Assembly (NCBI GenBank): GCA_030651035.1
Contig: JAUSCK010000183.1
Location: forward strand, 1-41,203
Length of the DNA: 41,203 nt
Direction: 5' to 3'
DNA from: Elusimicrobiota bacterium
GTDB lineage: Bacteria; Elusimicrobiota; Elusimicrobia; Elusimicrobiales; UBA9959
Shown: positions 32,331 through 41,203 of the stretch, piece by piece
How positions within the stretch are numbered: position 1 is the first letter of the stretch
Layout of the letters: each line of letters opens with the position of its first letter
The notes under the pieces: model-generated
What the model was told of the DNA's origin: nothing
Database searches by the model: none
The model's input: only the letters and a program-made list of their open reading frames with translations
Made by a program: the position numbers and the translations under genes

Positions 32331-33023
32331 ATGATAAATGTGAACGAAATAATAGAACCTTTTTTTCAGCCCGTCCTTGAATTGTGGGCTAAGTTCTCCG
32401 CCTATGTGCCCAAGCTGGTCGCCGCATTCACCTTTGTCCTTTTCGGTCTTTTCATCGCCCGCGTCGCCAGCTCCCTGCTTGAGCAGCTCCTCCGGAAGAT
32501 AAAGCTGGATTCCTATACCAGCCGGGTCGGCATCAACGAGATCCTTATCCGCTTCGGGCTTGGCAAGTCCCCGACCCAGGCCGTTTCATTCGTGGTTTAC
32601 TGGGCGCTGATAATGGTCTTCCTTGTGACGGCGGCCAATATCCTCAACCTGACGGTCATCTCCGACATCCTGCACCGCTTTGTGGTAGTTTTCCTGCCTA
32701 AAATGGTAGGCGCCATCTTCATAGGGTTCGGCGGCCTGCTGTTCGCCCGCTTCATGGCCGACATCGTCCTCAACTCCGCCATCTCGAATAACCTGCGCGG
32801 CGGCCGCTCGCTGTCTAAGATCGTTCACTTCGTGATAGTGGTCTTCACGCTGATAGCGGCTATCGAGCAGCTGGGGATAGAGATGAAGATGATCCGCAAC
32901 GGCGTGAATATCCTGTTCGCCTCCATGGGCCTGGCCTTCGCCATAGCGGTGGGCCTGGGCGCCAAGGACCTCGCCCACGACGTGCTGAAGAACCTCTTCA
33001 CCGAGAACAAAGAAGAAAAATAA
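32331..33023 (+). CDS. MscS-related membrane protein lacking the cytoplasmic domain
   Basis: 230 aa with about five hydrophobic segments (near residues 28-48, 84-104, 112-145, 160-180 and 193-215). Repeats such as VAAFTFVLFGLFIARVASSL and MVGAIFIGFGGLLFARFMAD fit the conserved TM-helix repeat of small-conductance mechanosensitive channel relatives. The last segment MGLAFAIAVGLGAKDLAHDV resembles the pore-lining TM3 of MscS. The protein stops right after it, without the beta-domain and C-terminal vestibule, so it may be a membrane-tension-related protein rather than a full channel. AACGGAGGCGGCC precedes the ATG. Confidence 0.8.
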   Translation: MINVNEIIEPFFQPVLELWAKFSAYVPKLVAAFTFVLFGLFIARVASSLLEQLLRKIKLDSYTSRVGINEILIRFGLGKSPTQAVSFVVYWALIMVFLVTAANILNLTVISDILHRFVVVFLPKMVGAIFIGFGGLLFARFMADIVLNSAISNNLRGGRSLSKIVHFVIVVFTLIAAIEQLGIEMKMIRNGVNILFASMGLAFAIAVGLGAKDLAHDVLKNLFTENKEEK

Positions 33024-33046
33024 ATCCTTCCTTTTCCCGTAAAAAG

Positions 33047-33073
33047 AAAAGCCCCGGGTTCCCCGGGGCTTTT
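33047..33073 (+). terminator. Bidirectional terminator between the MscS-like gene and rpoD
   Basis: 12-bp perfect stem AAAAGCCCCGGG / CCCGGGGCTTTT with loop TTC. A-run and T-run allow it to act on both convergent transcripts. Confidence 0.9.
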
Positions 33074-33087
33074 TCTTGTTCCCTGAT

Positions 33088-33115
33088 TTTCGATTTTCGA
33101 TCCTCGATCCTCGAT
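33088..33115. repeat. Four tandem heptamers (YYTCGAT)
   Basis: TTTCGAT, TTTCGAT, CCTCGAT, CCTCGAT in a row, just past the rpoD stop. Short microsatellite-like array in the 3' untranslated region. Confidence 0.8.
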
Positions 33116-33120
33116 TTCCC

Positions 33121-34830
<1,710 letters not shown>

Positions 34831-34853
34831 AAGTAATCTCCTAATTCCGCTGT

Positions 34854-36596
34854 CTAAATTTCTTTCACCGTTGATTTCAGCTCGGACATAAGCCTGCTGT
34901 ACTCTTTCAGCTGCTGCGGGTCCATGGGCTCCGCTGCTTTCAGCTCTTTCAGCCGCCTTTCAAGGGAAAAACGCTTCAGCATCTTTATCGCGCCGGCCGC
35001 GTTCTGCGCCCCGAAGGTTTCGCCGCCCAGGTCCGCCACGGCCAGCTCCATTACCAGGGCGGCGTCCTCAGGGAACTGCGCGGCCAGCGCGGTGGGGGCC
35101 TTGGCCCTCTCCGCCGGGGCCAGCGCGCGCATCGCGTTAAAAAGCTGCCGCGCGAGCGGGCTTGAGAAGTCCTCCGGCTCAAGGACCGCCGCCGCTTCTA
35201 TGAGCGAGGGGTCCCTCAGGAGCAGCTGCACGAAGCCGCGCTCTATGGAGGGCATGGCTTTTACGGCCTGAACCGCGCCGCGCCTTACTTCCTTCGGGCC
35301 TGCGCCGGGGGCCTTCCTCAGCTGCCTGATCACCGAGGCTTCCTCCACGCTGAAGCGCGTGGACAGGGACTTCACCCATTCGCTCTTCAGGATCTCGTCG
35401 GGCTGCTTCGCCACGGTTTCAAGAAGCACCGCTATCGCCTGGGCCTTCTCCTGGGAAGTGGGCGGGGTTTTCCTGCCCTTGAAAAAAAGGTTCATCCGGA
35501 AATCCAGCGGGTCGGCGGCTTCGGCCATTTTACCCTCGAACGCCTCGCGGCCGTACTCGTTGAGGAACTCGTCCGGGTCCAGCGTGCAGCCCAGGTCCGC
35601 CAGGCGCACATAGATCCCGGCCTCCATGAAGATCTCCGCGGCCCTTACGGAGGCGGCTATCCCGGCGCGGTCGCCGTCGAACATCACCACGGTGTCCTTC
35701 GCGTAGCGGCCTATCAGCCCGGCGTGCTCGTTGGTAAGGGCGGTCCCGAGGGGGGCCACGGCCCAGTCCACGCCGTGCTGGTGCGCGCCGATCACGTCCA
35801 TGTAGCCCTCCAGCAGCAGCAGCCTGGCCGACTTGCGTATCTGCGGCAGGGCCTCGTGCAGGCCGTAAAGGGTGCGGCGCTTGGAGAATAAAATTGTTTC
35901 CGGGGAGTTCAGGTACTTCGGCTGCGCCTCGGGGTCCAGCACGCGCCCGCCGAAGGCCACGGTGTCGCCAGCCTGGTTGCGTATCGGGAACATGATGCGG
36001 CCGCGGAAGGTGTCGGCCACCAGCCCGCCCTCGCGCTCGGTTATAAGCCCGGCTTTAAGCGCCAGGTCGCGGCTCCAGCCGGCTCTCTTCATCTCGTCCA
36101 TCAGCGCCGAGCCGCCGGCCGGGGCCCAGCCCAGTTCGAAGCGCTCGACGGTGGCCTTGCTCAGCCTTCGCTCTCCCAGGTAAAGGCGGGCCTTCTCGCC
36201 GGCGGGGGAGAAAAGAGTCTTGTGATAGAAGGCCGCCGCCGCGGTCAGGAGCTTTTTTATCTCCAGGCGCTCCCTGTCGGTCTCGGTCATCGCGTGGGAG
36301 CGCTCGTCGCCGTATTCCACGCCGGCCTTGAGGGCCAGCTTGCGCGCCGCCTCGGGGAAGGTGAGGCCCTCTATCTTCATAACGAAAGTGAAGATGTCCC
36401 CGCCCTCGTTGCAGCCGAAGCAGTAGAAGATCTGCTTCTCCGGGCTGACGGTGAAGGAGGGGGATTTCTCGTTGTGGAACGGGCAGTTGGCCTTGTGGTT
36501 GCGGCCGGCCTTCTTCAGGCCGGGCACGTACTCCCTGACGACATCGACGATGTCCAGTTTTTCCCTGATAAGTTCTATGACGGGAGATGAGCTCAT
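34854..36596 (-). CDS. dnaG: DNA primase
   Basis: 580 aa from the ATG at 36596; a TTG 24 bp upstream is possible but less likely. The CHC2 zinc finger is C38-x2-H41...C59-x2-C62. The RNA polymerase-like core and TOPRIM domain include [20 protein letters not shown] and [13 protein letters not shown], followed by the C-terminal DnaB-interaction region. It makes RNA primers for replication. It sits between rpsU and rpoD. The terminator at 36624-36646 lies between it and rpsU, so its level is probably set by read-through. Confidence 0.97.
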   Translation of the reverse strand: MSSSPVIELIREKLDIVDVVREYVPGLKKAGRNHKANCPFHNEKSPSFTVSPEKQIFYCFGCNEGGDIFTFVMKIEGLTFPEAARKLALKAGVEYGDERSHAMTETDRERLEIKKLLTAAAAFYHKTLFSPAGEKARLYLGERRLSKATVERFELGWAPAGGSALMDEMKRAGWSRDLALKAGLITEREGGLVADTFRGRIMFPIRNQAGDTVAFGGRVLDPEAQPKYLNSPETILFSKRRTLYGLHEALPQIRKSARLLLLEGYMDVIGAHQHGVDWAVAPLGTALTNEHAGLIGRYAKDTVVMFDGDRAGIAASVRAAEIFMEAGIYVRLADLGCTLDPDEFLNEYGREAFEGKMAEAADPLDFRMNLFFKGRKTPPTSQEKAQAIAVLLETVAKQPDEILKSEWVKSLSTRFSVEEASVIRQLRKAPGAGPKEVRRGAVQAVKAMPSIERGFVQLLLRDPSLIEAAAVLEPEDFSSPLARQLFNAMRALAPAERAKAPTALAAQFPEDAALVMELAVADLGGETFGAQNAAGAIKMLKRFSLERRLKELKAAEPMDPQQLKEYSRLMSELKSTVKEI

Positions 36597-36623
36597 TATG
36601 TGAACTTGTAAAACAGGCAAAAA

Positions 36624-36646
36624 GCCGTCCGCCTTAGGCGGACGGC
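36624..36646 (-). terminator. Terminator between rpsU and dnaG
   Basis: 10-bp perfect stem GCCGTCCGCC / GGCGGACGGC with a 3-nt loop, followed on the minus strand by TTTTT. In E. coli the same position in the operon holds the partial terminator that sets the high S21 to primase ratio. Confidence 0.85.
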
Positions 36647-36663
36647 CTTTTGTGCGGCATCGT

Positions 36664-36855
36664 TTAGAACGACCTTCTGCCTTTGCGTACCTTGCGGCGG
36701 GCTTCCTGGGACTTCAGCTTGCGCTTCATCACGGGGGTCATATAATGCTCCCGCCGCTTTATTTCCTTGAGGATGCCATTGCGCTCGCAGTCGTGCTTAA
36801 AACGCCTGAGAGCCTCTTCTATGGATTCTTCGTCTCTTACTTTGATATATACCAC
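36664..36855 (-). CDS. rpsU: 30S ribosomal protein S21
   Basis: 63 aa from the GTG at 36855 (M-VYIKVRDEESIEEALRRF, then KHDCER, ending RRKVRKGRRSF). The start is set by AAGGTGGTGAT, one base off the full anti-16S complement AAGGAGGTGAT, ending 4 nt upstream of the GTG. Upstream ATG or GTG candidates have no such site and would add residues foreign to the family. First gene of the rpsU-dnaG-rpoD operon. Confidence 0.93.
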   Translation of the reverse strand: MVYIKVRDEESIEEALRRFKHDCERNGILKEIKRREHYMTPVMKRKLKSQEARRKVRKGRRSF

Positions 36856-36913
36856 GCTAATCACCACCTTTTGGTATGCACATCTTAAAACATGTAAATC
36901 TGTTCCGCGGGTT

Positions 36914-37255
36914 TCAGCCGGGGGGCCAGACAAACTTCCTTCCGCCGAGTAAATGGTAATGCAGGTGGTCCACCGATTGTCCCGCGCCTTTGCCGTTGTT
37001 CGTGACCAGCCTGAAGGCGCCTTCCACCTTGAGAAATTTAGCCGTTCTGGCCGCTGCCAGCTGCAGCTTGCCCAGCAGCTCCGCGTCGCTGTCTTCCGCG
37101 GCGGTCAGGCGGGGTATGTGCCTGCGGGGTATTATCAGCGCGTGCATGGGGGCCTGCGGGTTAAGGTCAAGGAAGGCAAGGGTGTCCGCGTCTTCGTAAA
37201 CAACCCTGGCGTTTATCTCGCCCGAGGCTATCTTGCAGAAAATACAATCCGCCAT
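36914..37255 (-). CDS. HIT-family nucleotide hydrolase/transferase
   Basis: 113 aa. The histidine triad reads H97-L-H99-Y-H101 followed by LLGGR. The N-terminus CIFCKIASGEINARVVYEDA with C4/C7 is typical of the Hint/PKCI subgroup, which hydrolyses AMP-linked phosphoramidates. Normal length. It starts 3 bp after the glycosyltransferase gene and runs toward rpsU, so it may be cotranscribed with either. Confidence 0.94.
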   Translation of the reverse strand: MADCIFCKIASGEINARVVYEDADTLAFLDLNPQAPMHALIIPRRHIPRLTAAEDSDAELLGKLQLAAARTAKFLKVEGAFRLVTNNGKGAGQSVDHLHYHLLGGRKFVWPPG

Positions 37256-37258
37256 TAA

Positions 37259-38974
37259 TTATATTTTATCTTTTATAGAGGGGGAGGGCAATGGGCGGGC
37301 GAAGAAACTCCTGCGCAGCGAGGAGAAAAGCCCGGAGGAGAGCGCCCGCTGGACGCCGGCGGCGCACAGAAGGAAGAAGAACGGGGCGGCATGGAAGAGA
37401 AGGCGCGGCTCCCTGTACTGGTCCTGCAGGGCCGGCAGGGCGCTTAAAAAAAGGAGCGGGAGCCAGAGGAAGGCCCGCCTGCCGGCGTCCGAAAAGAAGA
37501 CCCACAGGCCTAGCCAGAGGAAAGGGAACAGCAGCAGGTTCCAGGCCTTGGCGTAGTGCGAATTCAAAAAGATCCTGTTAAAAGGATTGAAGGGGTTGAG
37601 CAGGATCTGGAAATAGCCGTTAAGCGTTTTTATGGCCAGGCGCGGGAGGGCGTCCCGCGAAAAGAAATATCTGCCGAGGGTCATGTCCGCGGCGCCTTTT
37701 CCGCTCTCGGGGTCGCCGTTCACTTCGGCGGCCGTGTAGTAGCGGGCGGCGTGGTCCAGGTTCCCGGTATAGCTGCCCGTGTTGGCTTTGGCCGCCGCGA
37801 GCAGGATAGCCAGCGCCAGGGACGGCAGGATGAAATAATGCATGGCTTTCCCGGTTGTTCCGCGAAGCCGCCAGGCGGCGATCACCCCCAGCGGAAATAC
37901 CGCCGCCGCCGACTGCAGCCGCGTCAGTATCAGCGCCGCGCCCACGGCGCCGGCCGCGCCGCTGCGGCCGCACAGCCAGAGCGCTGAAAAGCCGAGGATG
38001 AGGAAAGTGAAAAGTTCCAGCTGAAGCCCCTGCGGAGACATGAAAACCGAGAAAGGATTGAATGCCGCCAGTCCCGCCGCCAGGAGGCAGGCCGAGGCTC
38101 CCAGCTGCAGGCGTTTTCCCAGCAGCCAGGTCATAGGGATCACGGAGCAGGAAAAAATGAGGGAAAGGAACCTGGCGCTCCTGTCCGAATCGCCGAACAG
38201 CGCTTTTGCCAGCCACAGCAGCCAGATGAAGACGGGCTCCCTGGTACCGTTCGCGAAAGGGTTAGCCAGTTTCAGGGTATGGGCGAGGCCCCAGTACCCC
38301 GTAGCGTCGCCCTCCAGCGGCACGTTCCAGTAGTTGGAGAGCGCCGTCCACCGGAGGATAAGGCCGGCGGCCGTGATGACGGCCAGGGCCGCGGTGTGGG
38401 TCTCCCTCAGCGCAAGCCCTCTCGCCAGTATGAGCGCCAGGCAGAACAAAGCGAGAAAAAGGCCTTTGCGCGAGATCCCCTGATCCACAGGCTGGTGGAA
38501 CCTGACGCTCGAAAGAACGGCCCCGGTCCCTTCGAACCTTACTGAAAAAGCTTTCAGTCCCCGTACCTTGTCCTGGAAATTAATGGCACGGTGGTGCAGG
38601 GGAAGGTCTTCTATCAGCGGCACGCGCCCGTCCCTTCCGGTCACCAGGTATACGCCGGAGCCGGAGCCCGGGGGGGGGAGAAAGAAGGGTTCTATGGTCG
38701 ACGGAAGCGGGCCCGGGGCCGCAAAGTTCCACTGCCCCCACCCGCGCCCGCCTACGCCGATGACCGTGCCCGCCGCGGAAAGCCCGACGGCGTCGGCCGA
38801 AACGCTGCCGTGAGTCGGACTTTTCATTCCCTGGAGGTCTTCGAAGAGGACCCAGTCGTTCTCGACGGGCCGGAAAAGAGGCCCGGCGGCCAGGTGCTGC
38901 AGCGCCAGAAAAAGCGCCGTCAGCAGGGCGATCGAACTCCATGAAAGGAGAAGCCTTGCCGGAGATCGGGGCAT
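37259..38974 (-). CDS. GT39-like membrane glycosyltransferase
   Basis: 571 aa. One helix at the N-terminus (about 8-30) is followed by a periplasmic beta-type domain (about 35-170), then ten or so helices. The loop YWNVPLEGDATGYWGLAH near residue 215 carries the acidic pair (E-G-D) expected in the first large loop of PMT/ArnT-type GT-C enzymes. REPVFIWLLWLAKALFGDSD fits the second loop. Such enzymes use polyprenyl-phosphate sugars to modify lipids or proteins outside the inner membrane; donor and acceptor are unknown here. The N-terminal extra domain is unusual. It lies 1 bp after the HAD-like gene, clearly in one operon with it. Confidence 0.75.
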   Translation of the reverse strand: MPRSPARLLLSWSSIALLTALFLALQHLAAGPLFRPVENDWVLFEDLQGMKSPTHGSVSADAVGLSAAGTVIGVGGRGWGQWNFAAPGPLPSTIEPFFLPPPGSGSGVYLVTGRDGRVPLIEDLPLHHRAINFQDKVRGLKAFSVRFEGTGAVLSSVRFHQPVDQGISRKGLFLALFCLALILARGLALRETHTAALAVITAAGLILRWTALSNYWNVPLEGDATGYWGLAHTLKLANPFANGTREPVFIWLLWLAKALFGDSDRSARFLSLIFSCSVIPMTWLLGKRLQLGASACLLAAGLAAFNPFSVFMSPQGLQLELFTFLILGFSALWLCGRSGAAGAVGAALILTRLQSAAAVFPLGVIAAWRLRGTTGKAMHYFILPSLALAILLAAAKANTGSYTGNLDHAARYYTAAEVNGDPESGKGAADMTLGRYFFSRDALPRLAIKTLNGYFQILLNPFNPFNRIFLNSHYAKAWNLLLFPFLWLGLWVFFSDAGRRAFLWLPLLFLSALPALQDQYREPRLLFHAAPFFFLLCAAGVQRALSSGLFSSLRRSFFARPLPSPSIKDKI

Positions 38975-38975
38975 G

Positions 38976-39563
38976 CTAAAAATCCGAGAGGGGGAGCGTC
39001 ATTTCTTTAAATTTCCCCGGGTTGCTTTCCAGCGGGTTCGCCGATTTTTTACTTTTTTTTATGCGCAGCGGCGTCACGCCGGCCTTCCTGGCCTGTATTA
39101 TGCCCGAGTCGGAGGGGGCGGCGTAAAGGATGAAACGCCTTTTTTCAAGGATCTTGTATTTTTCGTCTTCGGTCCTGGTGAAGTAAAAATAATCGGCCAG
39201 TTTGCTCCAGGAGGCCTCCAGGCTGTCCCCGCCCTCGCTGCCGCGGTCGCAGAAAAAGGCTATTTTCACGCCCAGCGCTTTCAGCGTCCAGGCTGTCAGC
39301 CAGGGAAAAGGTTTCAGGCGCTCGTAGCTGAAGGAGCGGTTGACCGAGTTCCAGTAATCCGGGCTGCCCTGCGGGGCCTTGTCTTTTTCAGCCGCCTGGA
39401 AAGCCGGCGTAGAGTAGACCAGCCCGTCGTCGTATTCGAAGCCGGCCTGGAAGCCTATCAGGGAATTCACGCTGAAGAGGAAACCCCAGGCCCCGGCCAG
39501 CATTGAAAAAGCCTTGAGCCTGCCGAGCCAGGTGGATAAAAAAGCCGCTATAGCCTGGAACAT
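38976..39563 (-). CDS. HAD-superfamily class-B-acid-phosphatase-like protein, catalytic residues altered
   Basis: 195 aa with an N-terminal hydrophobic segment (about 18-36). The rest follows the AphA-type layout: GFEYDDGLVYSTPAFQ (41-56, motif I position), SPDYWNSVNRSF, LGVKIAFFCDRGSEGG (98-112, motif II), and RFILYAAPSDSGIIQARKAG (143-162, motif III). The nucleophile position of motif I is Glu (F-E-Y-D-D instead of F-D-I-D-D-T), and the motif III Asp pair is changed (Y-A-A-P-S-D). Metal binding and phosphoryl transfer are thus unlikely; it may be a binding protein. Start ATG overlaps the stop of the upstream nucleotidase-like gene by one base. Confidence 0.6.
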   Translation of the reverse strand: MFQAIAAFLSTWLGRLKAFSMLAGAWGFLFSVNSLIGFQAGFEYDDGLVYSTPAFQAAEKDKAPQGSPDYWNSVNRSFSYERLKPFPWLTAWTLKALGVKIAFFCDRGSEGGDSLEASWSKLADYFYFTRTEDEKYKILEKRRFILYAAPSDSGIIQARKAGVTPLRIKKSKKSANPLESNPGKFKEMTLPLSDF

Positions 39564-41035
39564 TATTTGTCACCGGCCTGCACTATCCTGCCTCCGGCGG
39601 GCCTGGAAAAAGATTTCTGCCTTGAGAAACACCAGCCCATGACTTCGCGCAGGTAGCGCCTCGAGTTGGCGAACTCCATCGCGCTTGAGAGCAGCGGGTT
39701 CTCGCGGCCGCTGGCGAGGGAGTCCGGCACGGCCAGCCTGTAGATATGTCCAGGGACCAGCGGCCCGCTGTCGGTTTCCGTGCGCTCGAGCGCCCCGGAC
39801 CGGAGGAAAAGGCGCAGCCCGGAAACGCTTATCTCTCCGGGCTGAAGTCCCGACAGCGCCCGCTCCAGGTCGTCTCCCCGTATCTTCACGAAAACCACGC
39901 TGGAGTCCAGCGGGAAAGAGGCGTAAAGGTCCCCCACTGTCACGGTCCCGCTTGAAAAGCCCGCCGCAGGCTCCTTCAGGCCGATGATAGCGGCGTTGGT
40001 CTTGGCCCAGCGGCGCATGCAGTCCGCGGCAAAATCCGCCGCCGGGGAAACGCCGCCGTCGCTCAGGGGGAGGGCGGCGCTCAGGAAACCGACGCGCCTT
40101 GAAAAATGCGCGGCCGCGGATTTCCTGAAGCCGCCTATGACTTTCAGCATGCCGGGGTCCTCGCCGTATTTAGCGGCGCTGAGCGGGATCTTTTTCCAGG
40201 ACAGGCCGGTCATCTTTCCCGCGCGGTCAAGCCTCAGCCCCAGCCTGGCCGCGCTGGCCATCTCAAGCCCCGCTCCGGCCACCCAGGCGCGGTTTACCCT
40301 GAAAGGCTTTTTAACGGAGGGCTCGTCGGTTATCACCAGGTCTATCCTGGGCAGCTTTGACAGGAGGTCTCGGAAAAAATCCTGAGAAGCTTTTTCCCTG
40401 GGGTTGACGCCCAGCAGCATTACTATCAGCTGCGCGCCTTCGTCCCGGAGCGCCTTTATCGCCCTTTGCGCCTCATATGTTTCCTTCTCCAGTTTGTAGT
40501 TGGGCAGGTATTTAGGCTTGTTGGGGGTAGATGGAGAGTTGATGAGCAGCGAGAAAATTCCCACCTTGCGCCCGCCGGCCTCGACTATGCGCGAGCTGAA
40601 GAGGAAAGGCGGCTTTTTATTGGTCTTCAGGTAAAGATTCGAGGCCAGCAGCGGCATGGCCGAGGACTCCGCCAGCTTCTGCAGTTCCTGGGGGGTGAGC
40701 GCAAGGTCCTCCAGCCCGGGCGCAGCCGCGGTGTAGGGCACCGCGTTAAAGCAGGCCAGGGTTGAGCGGCCCCTCGTCAGCCAGCCCTCGGGCGTGGCTG
40801 AGAACCAGTTGCCGGTATCCACCGCCAGCTTGGGAAGCTTTTCCTGGTCGTAGAGGCTTTTGAAAACGGCGAGCCCGCCGGCCCTTTCGGAGGCGCCGGG
40901 CGCTTCCTCCGCCCACAGGCGGCCCTGGGACCGGCCCGTGGCGAAGATCACGATCTGTTCTTTTTTTGCGCAGGCCCCCGCGCCCAGCAGCAGCAGGGAA
41001 ATTAACGCGCGGGAGAGCGGGCCGCTTTTTTTCAT
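39563..41035 (-). CDS. UshA/5'-nucleotidase-family lipoprotein lacking metal ligands
   Basis: 490 aa. The lipobox LLLGAGAC puts the lipidated Cys near residue 22. The metallophosphatase half is recognisable in outline (GGLAVFKSLYDQ, LAVDTGNWFSATPEGW, MPLLASNLYLKTN, KVGIFSLL), but the D-x-H, G-D and N-H-E residues that hold two metals read ATGRSQGRLW, DTGNW and A-A-P-G-L-E. The C-terminal nucleotide-binding-type domain (about 320-480) is better preserved (DFAADCMRRWAKTNAAIIGL, TVGDLYASFPLDSSVVFVKI). It is probably a non-catalytic relative anchored in the outer or inner membrane. Its ATG overlaps the stop of the upstream nucleotidase gene. Confidence 0.65.
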   Translation of the reverse strand: MKKSGPLSRALISLLLLGAGACAKKEQIVIFATGRSQGRLWAEEAPGASERAGGLAVFKSLYDQEKLPKLAVDTGNWFSATPEGWLTRGRSTLACFNAVPYTAAAPGLEDLALTPQELQKLAESSAMPLLASNLYLKTNKKPPFLFSSRIVEAGGRKVGIFSLLINSPSTPNKPKYLPNYKLEKETYEAQRAIKALRDEGAQLIVMLLGVNPREKASQDFFRDLLSKLPRIDLVITDEPSVKKPFRVNRAWVAGAGLEMASAARLGLRLDRAGKMTGLSWKKIPLSAAKYGEDPGMLKVIGGFRKSAAAHFSRRVGFLSAALPLSDGGVSPAADFAADCMRRWAKTNAAIIGLKEPAAGFSSGTVTVGDLYASFPLDSSVVFVKIRGDDLERALSGLQPGEISVSGLRLFLRSGALERTETDSGPLVPGHIYRLAVPDSLASGRENPLLSSAMEFANSRRYLREVMGWCFSRQKSFSRPAGGRIVQAGDK

Positions 41036-41203
41036 CAGTCGAGGCGTATTATCCTTCCGCGTTCAGGCGCGGACTTTACCGGGTTGGCTTTTATGTCCTT
41101 CAGCAGCAGGTCCCGGATAGGCTGCATGGTGTCTTCCGATTTTTCCGCCTCGCTAAAAACTTTCCCGCCGGTGCCGCCGGTGGTCAGGTAATTGTTGGTA
41201 GCT
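41035..41203 (-). CDS. 5'-nucleotidase family protein, partial (C-terminus only)
   Basis: The last 55 codons of a minus-strand gene that enters from the right edge. ATNNYLTTGGTGGKVFSEAE is the typical UshA C-terminal segment (nYl..GG..g..f), and the protein ends ERGRIIRLD. The TGA overlaps the ATG of the next gene (TGATG), so the two nucleotidase-family genes are translationally coupled. Nothing can be said about its metal site. Confidence 0.7.
   Translation of the reverse strand, partial: ATNNYLTTGGTGGKVFSEAEKSEDTMQPIRDLLLKDIKANPVKSAPERGRIIRLD

Noticed and set aside
33088-33115. CRISPR-like array
   Set aside because: Units are only 7 bp with no spacers; no cas genes. No CRISPR array was seen anywhere in the window.

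Overview
The window is a GC-rich bacterial chromosome segment. It has compact operons, a complete rpsU-dnaG-rpoD macromolecular-synthesis cluster, the rplU-rpmA-obg cluster and many unfamiliar secreted or membrane proteins. The protein flavour and the many short dispersed palindromes look to me like a free-living Elusimicrobiota-type genome. That assignment is a judgement from reading, not a search result.

Layout. 1-4.65 kb, minus strand: a secreted PQQ-type beta-propeller, a truncated ADP-ribosylglycohydrolase, a membrane protein and a lone type II secretion F-family protein. 4.65-9.5 kb is a patchwork accessory region. It holds a single integron gene cassette (a zinc-ribbon membrane protein with a recognisable attC), more small membrane/zinc-ribbon proteins, a macrodomain-zinc ribbon-membrane tail fusion, a LemA-like protein between two ~208-bp direct repeats, and two 5'-truncated genes on either side of an 83-bp palindromic element. 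9.5-14.4 kb: a degenerate GHKL-like protein, a fused amino-acid-binding/permease protein with its ATPase, and a VTC (polyphosphate polymerase-type) domain protein.

14.6-20.4 kb is an arsenic resistance operon: arsR, an internally deleted arsM remnant, arsD, a HesB/IscA-like Cys-rich protein, a two-domain arsA, thioredoxin-type arsC, acr3, and a PhnD-type binding lipoprotein behind it. ArsR would sense As(III), ArsC would reduce arsenate, ArsD would hand As(III) to ArsA, and Acr3 would export it. The operon ends at a strong bidirectional terminator shared with a convergent WD40 protein gene.

20.5-29.4 kb: an MFS gene destroyed by a deletion and by a 122-bp MITE with 8-bp target duplications, a secreted protein, argF, cysE-anmK-MFS exporter, and squalene/phytoene synthase followed by a Pal/OmpA lipoprotein. 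29.4-37 kb is housekeeping: obg, rpmA, rplU, a secreted protein, an MscS-type membrane fragment, rpoD, dnaG, rpsU and HIT. 37-41.2 kb: a GT39-like membrane glycosyltransferase, a HAD class-B-phosphatase-like protein and two UshA-like nucleotidase-family genes. The HAD protein and the complete nucleotidase-like protein lack key catalytic residues; the second nucleotidase gene runs off the window edge.

The most noteworthy items are the isolated integron cassette, the layered mobile/palindromic repeats (the MITE, the 83-bp element, a 33-45 bp palindrome present three times, and the 208-bp duplication), the macrodomain/zinc-ribbon membrane protein cluster, and the arsM remnant inside an otherwise complete ars operon.
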